Translations under genes and position numbers: made by a program
Shown: piece after piece, positions 1-8,194 of the stretch
How the letters are laid out: each line of letters starts with the position of its first letter
Position numbering within the stretch: the first letter of the stretch is position 1
Notes under the pieces: generated by a model
Databases searched by the model: none
Told to the model about the DNA's origin: nothing
The model's input: only the letters and a program-made list of their open reading frames with translations
From: Nocardioides hwasunensis
GTDB lineage: Bacteria; Actinomycetota; Actinomycetes; Propionibacteriales; Nocardioidaceae
Assembly: GCF_014779665.1 (NCBI RefSeq)
Contig: NZ_JACXYY010000008.1
Coordinates: 124,001 to 188,000 of the forward strand
Reading direction: 5' to 3'
DNA length: 64,000 bases

Positions 1-381
1 ATGACGATGCTGATGCAGTGGATCTACGAGGACGAGCACGACCTCCGTCCGCTGCGTGACACCCTCCGCGACGCCCGCGCCGGCGACCAGGCGCTGCGCG
101 ACGACTACGGCCCGCCCGGGGCGTACGACCCGCGGCAGTTCGGCAGCTCGAACATCTACTACCCGCCGGCGCTCATGTGGAACGAGCTGCGCGTCGCGCT
201 GGGTGACGAGGAGTTCTTCGCGATCGCCCGGTCGTGGCTGGCCGACCACGACAACACCTCGGTCTCCCGCGAGCAGCTCGTCGACCACTGGGAGTCCGAG
301 ACCGGGCTCGAGCTCTCGGCGTTCTTCGACCGCTGGATCACCGGCACGACCACGCCGCCGCGCGGGGTGCCGGACGCCTGA
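1..381 (+). CDS. M1-family zinc metallopeptidase, C-terminal part
   Basis: The gene enters from the left edge, so only the last 126 or so residues are present and the HExxH zinc site lies outside. The tail contains the segment ALMWNELRVALGDEEFF followed by a helical stretch ending in FFDRWITGTTTPP, which is how actinobacterial M1 aminopeptidase-like proteins end (alpha-helical C-terminal domain plus a final FxxWxxG-type motif). The first in-frame ATG at base 1 is probably internal. Such enzymes remove N-terminal residues from peptides or act as secreted lipoproteins; which of these applies cannot be judged here. Its stop is at 379-381 and it converges on the coiled-coil operon. Confidence 0.75.
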   Translation: MTMLMQWIYEDEHDLRPLRDTLRDARAGDQALRDDYGPPGAYDPRQFGSSNIYYPPALMWNELRVALGDEEFFAIARSWLADHDNTSVSREQLVDHWESETGLELSAFFDRWITGTTTPPRGVPDA

Positions 382-428
382 GCCGCGGCGCACTCCCTCT
401 CCCGCTCCACCATGGGCTCGGCGGTGGG

Positions 429-1430
429 TCAGCGCTGCTCGGCGGGCTCCTCGGCCTCCACCACATCGGCCTCGGTGTCGTCGCCGGTCTCTGTCGCGTC
501 CGCCTCGGGAGCAGGCGCGGCGGGTACGTCGACGGGCTCGGGCAGCGCCACGCCGGGCACGGTGCCGGTGAGGGTGGCGAGCATCTGGCGCACGTTGGAG
601 AGCTGGGCGTTGATGCTGTCGCGGCGCTGCGCGGCCGCCGCGAGCTCGCGCTCGGACTCGGCGCGGACGCGGTCGGCGGTGCCACGGGCGTCGTTGACCA
701 TCGTGGTCGAGCGCTCCTCGGCGTCGGCGAGCATCCGCGCGATCCGGGCCTCGGCCTCGGCGCGCGAGCGCTCCATCGCGGCCTCCGCGTCGCGGTTGCG
801 CGCGGTCATCGCATCGAGCTCGGCCTGCGTGGCGGCCTGCTGGGCCTGGAACTCCGAGGTCGCCCTCTGGCGGCGCTCGGCCAGCGTGGTCTCGAAGTCG
901 GCGGCGGACTGGGCGGCCTTGGCGCGGGCGTCCTCGTGGAGTGCCTCGGCCTCGGCACGGCGGGCGGAGGCGTCGCGCTCGGCCGCGTCGCGCTCGGAGT
1001 CGGCGGCCGTGCGGGCGTCGGCGAGCACGCGGGCGCCCTCGGCCTCCGCGTCGCGGCGGGTGACCTCGGCGTAGCGGTCGGCGTCGGCGCGCACCTGGCC
1101 CACCTCGGCGTCCGCCTCCTTGCGCATCGCCTCGACCTCGCCGAGCACCCGGTCGCGGATCTCCGCGGCCTCGGCCTCGGCGAGGGACAGGATCTGGCCG
1201 ACGCGCTCACCGAGGTGCTCGTAGGTCGGCACCTCGGGCTCCTGCTGCTGCTGGGCGACGAGCGCGTCGCGCGAGGTCGAGGCCTCGCTGCGCGCGGCCT
1301 CGGCCGCGGCCTCGGCGGCCCGGAGTCGCTCGGTGAGGTCGGCGACCTCGCCCCGCGCCTGGCCGACGGCCCGTTCGACCTCGGTGGGGTCGTAGCCGCG
1401 CCGGACGGTCGTGAACATCTCTTCAGGCAT
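429..1430 (-). CDS. DivIVA-like coiled-coil protein
   Basis: A 333-residue protein whose N-terminus (TTVRRGYDPTEVERAV, about residues 7-22) matches the DivIVA/Wag31 start, in which an RGYDxxEV motif precedes the coiled coil. Residues 25-290 are almost uninterrupted Ala/Glu/Arg heptads, and the tail (about 300-333) is acidic and Pro/Ala-rich. DivIVA proteins sit at curved membrane and organise polar growth or septation in actinobacteria. It lacks a recognisable Wag31 C-terminal domain, so it is a DivIVA-domain relative, not the essential divIVA itself. The start is supported by AGGAG 6-7 nt upstream. It lies 18 bp downstream of another coiled-coil gene, in the same operon. Confidence 0.75.
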   Translation of the reverse strand: MPEEMFTTVRRGYDPTEVERAVGQARGEVADLTERLRAAEAAAEAARSEASTSRDALVAQQQQEPEVPTYEHLGERVGQILSLAEAEAAEIRDRVLGEVEAMRKEADAEVGQVRADADRYAEVTRRDAEAEGARVLADARTAADSERDAAERDASARRAEAEALHEDARAKAAQSAADFETTLAERRQRATSEFQAQQAATQAELDAMTARNRDAEAAMERSRAEAEARIARMLADAEERSTTMVNDARGTADRVRAESERELAAAAQRRDSINAQLSNVRQMLATLTGTVPGVALPEPVDVPAAPAPEADATETGDDTEADVVEAEEPAEQR

Positions 1431-1448
1431 CGGGCGTCTCCTGGTCGA

Positions 1449-2927
1449 TCAGGGGGTGGGGGGCAGGGGCGAGCTGTGCGTGGCAGGGTCGAGGTCGGGC
1501 GAGAACGCGACGGGGCGCTGGGGCAGCGGCCGGCGATCGGCGTCGGGCTCGACCTGGCGCTCGGGGACCGACAGGGCCTCGATGACGCCGGAGAGCTGGC
1601 CCAGCTCGGCCGCGATGGTGTCGCGCCGGGTCTGGAGCTGGGCGATCTCGGCGCGGGCGCGCTCGACGGCGCGACGAGCCCCCTCGCGGAGCTGGTCGGC
1701 CTCGGCGCGCCCCTCGGCCACGTGCGTCAGGGCCTCCTCGCGGGCCCGGCGACGCTCCTCGGCGGCCTCCGCGCGGCTGCGGGTGACCTCCGTGGCGACG
1801 AGCGAGCGCAGGCTCGCGGCCCCGGTCTCGGCCTCGACCCGGCGGCGTTCGAGGCGCTCGACCGCGCGCTCGGACTCGTCGGTCGCGTCGGCGACGACAC
1901 GGGCAGCCTCGGCCTCGGCCTGCTCGAGCACGGCCCGCGCCTCGGCCTTCCGCTCAGCCGCGAAGCGGTCCGCGTCGGCCGCGATCTCCTCGGCGCGCTG
2001 CCGAGCCTCGGCGAGCTCGAGGGCGACCCGACCGTCGACCGCGGCGATGACCCCCTGCAGACGCTGGCGCACGAGACGGACGTGGTCGCCCGCGTCGGCG
2101 TGAGCGGCCTTGCGGGTCGTCTCCGCCTCGGTCGCGGCACCGGCCAGCACGGACTCGACGGTCCGGGTGGCCCAGGCCGTCTGCTCGGCCGCGTGCCGGA
2201 GCTTCTCGTCGCTCTCGGTGCGCGCGGCGGAGAGCGTCTCCTCGGCGACCCGGCGCATGCGATCGACCTCGGCCCCGGTCGTACGCCGCAGCTCCTCGAC
2301 GTGCAGCCCGGCCTCGTCGCGCATCCGCGCGGACTCGATGGAGGCGCTGGCCCGCAGCGACTCGGCCTCGGCGGTCGCGGAGTCGAGGTGGTGCTGACCA
2401 GCGGTGCGCGCCTCCTCCACCAGCCGGGCAGCGGTCTCCTGGGCGAGCGAGACCGTCGACTCGGCCTCGGCGCGAGCACCGTCGAGCAGCTCGGACTTCT
2501 CCGAGGCCGCGGTCTCGCGCAGCTCCTGCGACTCCGCACGCAGGGCGACGGCGTCGTCCTGCGCCTGGGCGCGGAGCTTGGCGCCCTCGATCCGAGCGGC
2601 CTCGACCTGCTGGTCGCGCGCCTCGCCGGCGGAGCTCATGAGCAGCGACGCCTGCTCGTTGGCGTCGACGACGATGGTGGAGGCCTCCTCGGAGGCACCC
2701 GCCAGGACCTCCTCGGCCTGCCTGCGTGCCCGCGCCGCCTCGGCGCGGTCACGCTCGGCCTCGACCTTGAGCAGGCGGGCCTCCTCGCGGAGCGACGCGA
2801 GGTCCGCGGTGAGCCGCGCGGCCTCCTCGCGAGCCTCGCTGACCAGCTGGTCGGCGACCTGCTGGGCGCGCGCGAGCAGGGCCGTGGTGGTGGGCTCTTC
2901 GGACGACGGCGGGGCACCGAGGGACAT
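1449..2927 (-). CDS. Large coiled-coil protein (FilP/Scy-like in composition)
   Basis: A 492-residue protein made almost wholly of Ala/Glu/Arg/Gln heptads from about residue 15 to 450, with a Pro-rich C-terminus. I chose ATG 2927 because GAGAGGAG lies just upstream; reading further upstream adds only a Cys/Arg-rich stretch. No enzymatic motif is visible. It forms an operon with the DivIVA-like gene, and paired long coiled-coil proteins of this kind (for example Scy/FilP in Streptomyces) act as cytoskeletal scaffolds at growth sites. That role is inferred from composition and neighbourhood; heptad-rich proteins resemble each other without being related. Confidence 0.65.
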   Translation of the reverse strand: MSLGAPPSSEEPTTTALLARAQQVADQLVSEAREEAARLTADLASLREEARLLKVEAERDRAEAARARRQAEEVLAGASEEASTIVVDANEQASLLMSSAGEARDQQVEAARIEGAKLRAQAQDDAVALRAESQELRETAASEKSELLDGARAEAESTVSLAQETAARLVEEARTAGQHHLDSATAEAESLRASASIESARMRDEAGLHVEELRRTTGAEVDRMRRVAEETLSAARTESDEKLRHAAEQTAWATRTVESVLAGAATEAETTRKAAHADAGDHVRLVRQRLQGVIAAVDGRVALELAEARQRAEEIAADADRFAAERKAEARAVLEQAEAEAARVVADATDESERAVERLERRRVEAETGAASLRSLVATEVTRSRAEAAEERRRAREEALTHVAEGRAEADQLREGARRAVERARAEIAQLQTRRDTIAAELGQLSGVIEALSVPERQVEPDADRRPLPQRPVAFSPDLDPATHSSPLPPTP

Positions 2928-3064
2928 CGCCCGCTCCTCTCGCACGATCAGGGGGACGCCCATTCTGGCAGCGCAGCGGCATACCCACAAAGGGGTGGTC
3001 CAGCCGGTTGCGCCGAGAGCGAACCCGTCTTGCCGCTCGAGGTACGGACGGGTGGACTGCGCCC

Positions 3065-4015
3065 ATGAAGCTCCTCGTGCTCGGCGGCACCCGGTTCCTG
3101 TCCCGCGAGGTCGCGACGCAGGCGGTGGCCCTCGGCTGGGACGTCACCTGCGCGTGTCGTGGGCGGTCGGGCCCGGTGCCCGAGGGCGCCGCCCACCTGG
3201 CATGGGACCGGGCCGAGCCCGCCCCTGCAGCCCTCGCCGACGGGGCTTGGGACGCGGTGGTCGACGTGACCCGCCTCCCGTCGCAGGCGCGCAGTGCGGT
3301 GGCCGCGCTGCGCGAGGCCCACTGGGTGTTCGTCTCGACCGTGAGCGTGTACGCCGACAGCTCCTCGCCCGCGATGGAGCCGCTCCTCGAGCCCGTCACC
3401 GACGACGTGGACCTCGCGGTCGACCCCGAGGCCTACGGCGGGATGAAGGTCGCCTGCGAGCAGGTCGTGCAGGCGGGCGCCGCGTCCTGCGTGGTCGCGC
3501 GGCCCGGACTGATCGTCGGACCGGGCGACCCGACCGGTCGCTTCGCCTACTGGCCGCAGCGGCTGTCCCGCGGCGGCGAGGTGCTGGCTCCCGGGTCGCC
3601 CGACGACACGGTGCAGGTCATCGACGTGCGCGACCTCGCGGCCTGGCTCCTGGTGCTCGCCGAGCGGCGTACGACGGGCGTGCTCGACGCGGTCGGGACC
3701 CCGATGCCCCTGGCCGAGATGCTCGACGGCGTGGCCGCCGGGGTCGCCGCCGGCCCACCGGCGCTGACGTGGGTGGACACGTCCTTCCTCGAGGAGCAGG
3801 GGGTCGAGCCGTGGGCGGGCGAGGGTTCGCTGCCGCTCTGGCTGCCGCGACCGGCGTACGACGGGATGCTGTCGCACGACCCCGGTCCCGCCATCGCCGC
3901 GGGGTTGCGGCTCCGCCCGGTCGCGGACACGGCGGACGGCTGCCTCGACTCGCCCGTCGTCGCGCTCACGCCCGAGCGGGAGGCCGAGGTGCTGGCCGCC
4001 TGGCATGAGCGCTGA
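3065..4015 (+). CDS. NAD-dependent epimerase/reductase-like SDR protein
   Basis: A 316-residue extended short-chain dehydrogenase. The N-terminus MKLLVLGGTRFLSREVA carries the glycine-rich dinucleotide-binding turn in the atypical GGTRFLxR form found in CSP41/isoflavone-reductase-like epimerases. SVYAD at about residue 98 and YGGMK at about residue 120 mark the expected Tyr-x-x-x-Lys region. Substrate is unknown. ATG 3065 was chosen because the fold begins exactly there. It is transcribed away from the coiled-coil operon and ends 12 bp before the convergent kinase gene. Confidence 0.7.
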   Translation: MKLLVLGGTRFLSREVATQAVALGWDVTCACRGRSGPVPEGAAHLAWDRAEPAPAALADGAWDAVVDVTRLPSQARSAVAALREAHWVFVSTVSVYADSSSPAMEPLLEPVTDDVDLAVDPEAYGGMKVACEQVVQAGAASCVVARPGLIVGPGDPTGRFAYWPQRLSRGGEVLAPGSPDDTVQVIDVRDLAAWLLVLAERRTTGVLDAVGTPMPLAEMLDGVAAGVAAGPPALTWVDTSFLEEQGVEPWAGEGSLPLWLPRPAYDGMLSHDPGPAIAAGLRLRPVADTADGCLDSPVVALTPEREAEVLAAWHER

Positions 4016-4027
4016 TCCGCGCGTCGC

Positions 4028-5461
4028 TCAGTTCTCCAGGACGCAGGAGAGCGTGGCGACGGAGAGCGCCATCTTGATGAACGGGTAGGCCTCGAGGTCC
4101 TGGTCGTAGAACGTCCACGACTCGTCGAAGAAGCCCGCGGACACCATGTCGTCCAGCCCGTCGTCCTTGAGGGTCTCGCGGGCGACGCAGTCGACCTTCT
4201 CCTCGGGCACGTTCGGCTGGCCGCGGAGCGCGGTCGCGAAGCCTGTGACCGCGCGCTTGCGGTCGGCCGCGGTCCACCCGTCCGGTCCGGGCTCGGGCCT
4301 GGTGGTGGCCCCGCCGCTCGCGGTGGGTGGAGAGGTCGGCGTCGGAGGGCTCGACTCGGGATAGTCGGTGATGCTCGCCGGCGGCGGGGAGGGACGCGGC
4401 GTCGGGTCGCTGACCGCCTCGTCGTCGGCGGGCCACAGGGCGTACGCCAGGGCACCGCTGGCGAGGACCAGTGCCACGACGAGCGCCACCCACATCCCCA
4501 CGCGCGAGCCGGGACGCTCCGAGGTCGGCACCGGCGTCGGCCTGGGGGTCGGCGTCGGGGCGGGCGTCGGGGTCGGCGCCGAGGACGCGGACTGGACCGT
4601 CGGGGCGGCACCGGCACGGCGTACGACGGTGGGGGCCGCGCCGGCCCGGCCCACCGCGGCGCGCAGCTCGTCACGGAGCTCGCTCGCGCTCCCGTGGCGA
4701 TCGGCGGGATCCTTGGCCATCGCGCGCTGCAGCAGGGCGTTCACGGCGAGGACGACCGCGTCGGCGCCCTCGACCTGGGGGGCCGGCTCCTCGAGGTGCG
4801 CGGAGACGACCTCGTAGTCGGTGGTGCCGGCGAAGGGCGCCGTGCCGGAGATCGTCGTCCAGAGCAGGCAGCCCATCGAGTAGACGTCGCTCGCCGCACT
4901 GGCCTCCGCGCCGCGGTGCAGCTCCGGTGCCATGAAGGACGGCGTGCCGACCATCCCGCCCATCGTCAGACCGGTCTGGTCGCCCCCCGCCCGGGCGATG
5001 CCGAAGTCGGCGAGGGCGGCGCGCCACGCCTGCCCGTTGTGCCGGAGCAGGACGTTGGCGGGCTTGATGTCACGGTGCACGATCCCGACGGCGTGGGCCG
5101 CGGCCAGGCCGTCGGCGACCTGCGCCATCAGCTCGAGGCCGTCGACGAGGGGCGGCGGGCCGTTGCGACGCAGCAGCGTGCCCAGGTCGCCGTCGGGGAA
5201 GTACTGGGTGGCCATCCACAGGCGCCCGTCGGTCTCGCCGTGCGCGTAGACCGAGACCACGTGCGGCGAGTCCAGCGACGCCATCGCCCGCGCCTCCCGC
5301 ACGAAGCGCTCCCGGAAGGCCGCGTCGTCGGCCAGCTGCGGGGAGATGACCTTGAGCGCGACCTGCCGGTGGAGCGCCTCGTCGCGGGCGACGTAGACGA
5401 CGCCCATGCCGCCCATGCCGATGCGGCGCTCGAGGAGGTAGGGGCCGATGCGCTCGTTCAT
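4028..5461 (-). CDS. Membrane Ser/Thr protein kinase (PknB-type)
   Basis: A 477-residue Hanks-type kinase. Visible elements are the glycine loop GMGGMGVVY (15-23), catalytic Lys37, catalytic loop HRDIKPANVLL with Asp131, DFG at 152-154 and an activation loop ending in GTPSFMAPE. After the kinase domain (to about 265) comes a Pro/Thr-rich juxtamembrane stretch, one membrane helix (about 322-345) and an extracellular part of roughly 130 residues with a Pro/Thr/Ser-rich stalk and two cysteines. There are no PASTA repeats, so the sensor is not a muropeptide-binding PknB tail. Likely signals extracellular state to cytoplasmic targets; ligand unknown. Confidence 0.92.
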   Translation of the reverse strand: MNERIGPYLLERRIGMGGMGVVYVARDEALHRQVALKVISPQLADDAAFRERFVREARAMASLDSPHVVSVYAHGETDGRLWMATQYFPDGDLGTLLRRNGPPPLVDGLELMAQVADGLAAAHAVGIVHRDIKPANVLLRHNGQAWRAALADFGIARAGGDQTGLTMGGMVGTPSFMAPELHRGAEASAASDVYSMGCLLWTTISGTAPFAGTTDYEVVSAHLEEPAPQVEGADAVVLAVNALLQRAMAKDPADRHGSASELRDELRAAVGRAGAAPTVVRRAGAAPTVQSASSAPTPTPAPTPTPRPTPVPTSERPGSRVGMWVALVVALVLASGALAYALWPADDEAVSDPTPRPSPPPASITDYPESSPPTPTSPPTASGGATTRPEPGPDGWTAADRKRAVTGFATALRGQPNVPEEKVDCVARETLKDDGLDDMVSAGFFDESWTFYDQDLEAYPFIKMALSVATLSCVLEN

Positions 5462-5517
5462 GGCTGCGTTCCTACCCCGTCAGCGCTCGCTTCACACGGC
5501 GCCTGCGCCGGCGGCCC

Positions 5518-5580
5518 GATATCTGAGGACGTCATGAACGTGATCGCGTGCCGATCCCGTTCATGACGTCCTCAGATATC
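5518..5580. terminator. Perfect 23-bp inverted repeat after the E2 gene
   Basis: Arms at 5518-5540 and 5558-5580 are exact reverse complements (23 bp). The 17-nt loop contains a further GATCG/CGATC stem. It lies 8 bp past the E2 stop and before the kinase gene, both leftward, so it would terminate the dehydrogenase operon or protect its 3' end. No T-tract follows. The function is inferred. Confidence 0.7.
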
Positions 5581-5588
5581 CAGGGGTG

Positions 5589-7139
5589 TCAGAAGAGGAG
5601 GGCCGTCCCGGGGTCGTTGAGCATCCCGGCGACGTCGGCCAGGAAGCGTGAGCCCTTCTCCCCGTCGATGTGCCGGTGGTCGAAGGACAGCGCCAGCGTC
5701 GTCACGTCGCGCACGACGATCTCGCCGGTCTCTTCGTCGACCCAGGGCCGCTTGTTGATCGCGCCGAAGCACAGGATCGCGGACTCGCCGGGGTTGATGA
5801 TCGGGGTGCCGGCGTCGACGCCGAAGACGCCGACGTTGGTGATCGTGAAGGTGCCGCCGGCCATCTCGGCCGGTTGCGTCCTCCCCTCGCGCGCGGTGGC
5901 GGTGAGCTCGCCGAGCGCCGCCGCCAGCTCGGTCATCGAGAGGCTGTCGGCGTCCTTGACGTTGGGCACCACCAGGCCTCGCGGCGTGGCGGCCGCGATG
6001 CCGAGGTTGACGTAGTGCTTGTAGACGACCTCCTGCGCATCCTCGTCCCAGAACGAGTTGATCTCGGGGGTGCGCTTCATCGCGAGGATGACCGCGCGGG
6101 CCAGGACGAGCAGCGGGCTGACGCGGGTGTCGCGGAGCTCCGGACGCTTCTTGAGCCGGGCGACGAGCTGCATCGCCGCGGTGACGTCGACGGTGACCCA
6201 CTCGGTGACGTGCGGGCTGGTGAAGGCCGACTGGCTCATCGCCGACGCCATCATCTTGCGCACGCCCTTGATGGGCTCGCGGGCCTCGCGCTCGCCCGTG
6301 ACGCTCACGGAGGCGGCGGGTGTGGCCGACACCGACGGCGTACGTGCGGTGGTGCCGTCGGCGGCGCCCTGGACGTCGTCGCGGGTGATCGTGCCGGACG
6401 GTCCCGAGCCGACGAGGGTCGAGAGGTCGACCCCGAGGTCCTTGGCGAGCTTGCGGACCGGCGGCTTGGCCAGCGTGCGTACGACGCCCGGGTCCTGGGC
6501 GGCGGGCGGCACGAGCGCCTCGGCCGGGGCCGTGTGCTCGGGACGCTGGTCGGTCGCGGGGACCGGCGACTCGTCGGCCGGCATGACCTCGTCGGACTGG
6601 GCGCCGCCGGGCGAGAACGCGCCCTGGACCTGGAGCTGCGTCTGGCTGCCGGCGACGGTGCTCGGGGATGCCGAGCCGCGACGAGCCCGGCGCATCGGGC
6701 CGCGCTCGGCCTTGATCCGGCCGACGAGGGACGCGCCCTCCATCGACCCGGACGCCGCGGGGTTGGACAGGTCGATGTCGGCCGGGTCGACCTGGGGAGC
6801 CGCGGAGTGCCCGCTCTCGGCAGCGCCCGCCTTCTCGGCCATCCCGAGGTAGGGGTCGGACTCGGTCTGCTCGGTCGGCGCCGGCGGGGCAGCTGGCGCC
6901 TCGCCCTCGGCGCCGATCGAGATGATCGGGGTGCCGACGGGGATGGTCTCGCCCTCGGGGACGAGGAGCGCCAGGACGGTGCCCTCGAACGGCGAGGGCA
7001 GCTCGACCAGCGACTTGGCGGTCTCGATCTCGACGATCACGTCGTTGATCTCGACGGTGTCGCCGACCTTGACCTTCCAGGCGACGATCTCGGCCTCGGT
7101 GAGGCCTTCCCCGACGTCGGGGAGGAGGAACTCGGACAT
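5589..7139 (-). CDS. bkdC: 2-oxoacid dehydrogenase E2 (dihydrolipoamide acyltransferase)
   Basis: A 516-residue E2 core of a 2-oxoacid dehydrogenase complex. One lipoyl domain is at the N-terminus, with the lipoylated lysine in IETAKSLVE (Lys42). A long Ala/Pro linker, a peripheral subunit-binding domain near VRKLAKDLGVDLSTLVGSG, and a catalytic domain ending with the SFDHRHIDG acyltransferase motif follow. It transfers acyl groups to CoA. ATG 7139 has AAAGGA upstream. The order E1alpha-E1beta-E2 without an E3 gene matches the mycobacterial bkdABC set, so branched-chain oxoacids are the likely substrates; pyruvate or acetoin cannot be excluded from sequence. Confidence 0.9.
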   Translation of the reverse strand: MSEFLLPDVGEGLTEAEIVAWKVKVGDTVEINDVIVEIETAKSLVELPSPFEGTVLALLVPEGETIPVGTPIISIGAEGEAPAAPPAPTEQTESDPYLGMAEKAGAAESGHSAAPQVDPADIDLSNPAASGSMEGASLVGRIKAERGPMRRARRGSASPSTVAGSQTQLQVQGAFSPGGAQSDEVMPADESPVPATDQRPEHTAPAEALVPPAAQDPGVVRTLAKPPVRKLAKDLGVDLSTLVGSGPSGTITRDDVQGAADGTTARTPSVSATPAASVSVTGEREAREPIKGVRKMMASAMSQSAFTSPHVTEWVTVDVTAAMQLVARLKKRPELRDTRVSPLLVLARAVILAMKRTPEINSFWDEDAQEVVYKHYVNLGIAAATPRGLVVPNVKDADSLSMTELAAALGELTATAREGRTQPAEMAGGTFTITNVGVFGVDAGTPIINPGESAILCFGAINKRPWVDEETGEIVVRDVTTLALSFDHRHIDGEKGSRFLADVAGMLNDPGTALLF

Positions 7140-7160
7140 CAGGATCCTTTCGGAGATCCT

Positions 7161-7200
7161 TGGTTGCGACACGGTCGCTGCGCGACCTGCTCAACCAGCG
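7161..7200. repeat. Intergenic repeat with TGGTT / AACCA ends
   Basis: The 40 bases begin TGGTTGCGACACG and end CTGCTCAACCAGCG. The ends can pair as an imperfect hairpin. Related copies occur at 16621-16661 and at 51620-51725. This one sits in the 67-bp space between E1beta and E2 within the operon and does not interrupt either gene. Confidence 0.7.
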
Positions 7201-7206
7201 GAGGGA

Positions 7207-8193
7207 TCAGAAGGCAAAGGTGCGGTCGACGGCGTCGAGCACGCGGTCGAGGTCGGGGAGGTACTCCTCCTCGATGCGCGAGGGCGGGTAGGGCGTGTCG
7301 AAGGCGCCGACGCGCAGGACCGGGGCCTCGAGGGAGTAGAAGCACTCCTCGGTGACCCGGGCGGCGAGCTCGGCACCCATGCCGAGGTTCACGTGGGCCT
7401 CGTGGGTCACCACGCAGCGACCCGTGCGGCGTACGGACTCATAGACCGGTGCCATGTCGAGCGGCGAGAGGGTGCGCAGGTCGATGACCTCCAGGTTGCG
7501 CCCCTCGGACGCGGCGGCCTCGGCGCACTTGAGCGCGGTCTTCACCGTCGGGCCGTAGGCCAGCACCGTCGCGTCGGTGCCGGCGCGCACGACGCGCGAG
7601 GTGAAGAGCGGCTCGGGCGTGGCCGACTCGTCGAGCTCGGCCTTGTCGGCGTGGTACTGCCGCTTGGGCTCGAGGAAGATCACCGGGTCGTCGTGGGCGA
7701 TGGCCTGCTGGATCATCCAGTAGCCGTCGACCGGGTTGGAGCAGGCGACCACCTTGAGGCCGGGCGTGTGCGCGAACTGCGCCTCCGGGCTCTCGGAGTG
7801 GTGCTCGACCGCACCGATGCCGCCACCGAACGGGATCCGGATGACGATCGGCATCTTCACCTTGCCCTGCGAGCGGTAGGTGTACTTCGCGACCTGGCAC
7901 ACGATCTGGTCGTAGGCGGGGTAGACGAAGCCGTCGAACTGGATCTCGACGACGGGGCGGTAGCCGCGCAGCGCCATGCCGACCGCGGTGCCGACGATGC
8001 CGGACTCCGCGAGCGGCGAGTCGATGACGCGGTCCTCGCCGAAGTCCTTCTGCAGGCCGTCGGTGATGCGGAAGACGCCGCCGAGCTTGCCGACGTCCTC
8101 ACCCATGAGCAGGACCTTGTCGTCGTCCTCCATCGCCTTGCGCAGGCCCATGTTGAGCCCCTTGGCGAGGGTGATCTTCTGGTTGGCAGTCAT
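7207..8193 (-). CDS. bkdB: 2-oxoacid dehydrogenase E1 beta subunit
   Basis: A 328-residue transketolase-type E1 beta chain. It shows GEDVGKLGGVFRIT, then DSPLAESGIVGTAVGMALRG, which carries the Glu that activates thiamine diphosphate, and a C-terminal transketolase domain with VTHEAHVNLGMGAE. With E1 alpha it decarboxylates a 2-oxoacid and passes the acyl group to the lipoyl arm of E2. Its ATG is one base after the E1 alpha stop, so translation is probably coupled. Length and motifs are normal. Confidence 0.92.
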   Translation of the reverse strand: MTANQKITLAKGLNMGLRKAMEDDDKVLLMGEDVGKLGGVFRITDGLQKDFGEDRVIDSPLAESGIVGTAVGMALRGYRPVVEIQFDGFVYPAYDQIVCQVAKYTYRSQGKVKMPIVIRIPFGGGIGAVEHHSESPEAQFAHTPGLKVVACSNPVDGYWMIQQAIAHDDPVIFLEPKRQYHADKAELDESATPEPLFTSRVVRAGTDATVLAYGPTVKTALKCAEAAASEGRNLEVIDLRTLSPLDMAPVYESVRRTGRCVVTHEAHVNLGMGAELAARVTEECFYSLEAPVLRVGAFDTPYPPSRIEEEYLPDLDRVLDAVDRTFAF

Positions 8194-8194
8194 C

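Noticed and set aside
234..3068. Very long rightward open frame opposite the coiled-coil genes
   Set aside because: Its translation is a repetitive Leu/Gly/Arg/His-rich string produced by GC-rich third positions on the other strand; the leftward frames have coherent heptads, ribosome sites and a DivIVA motif.
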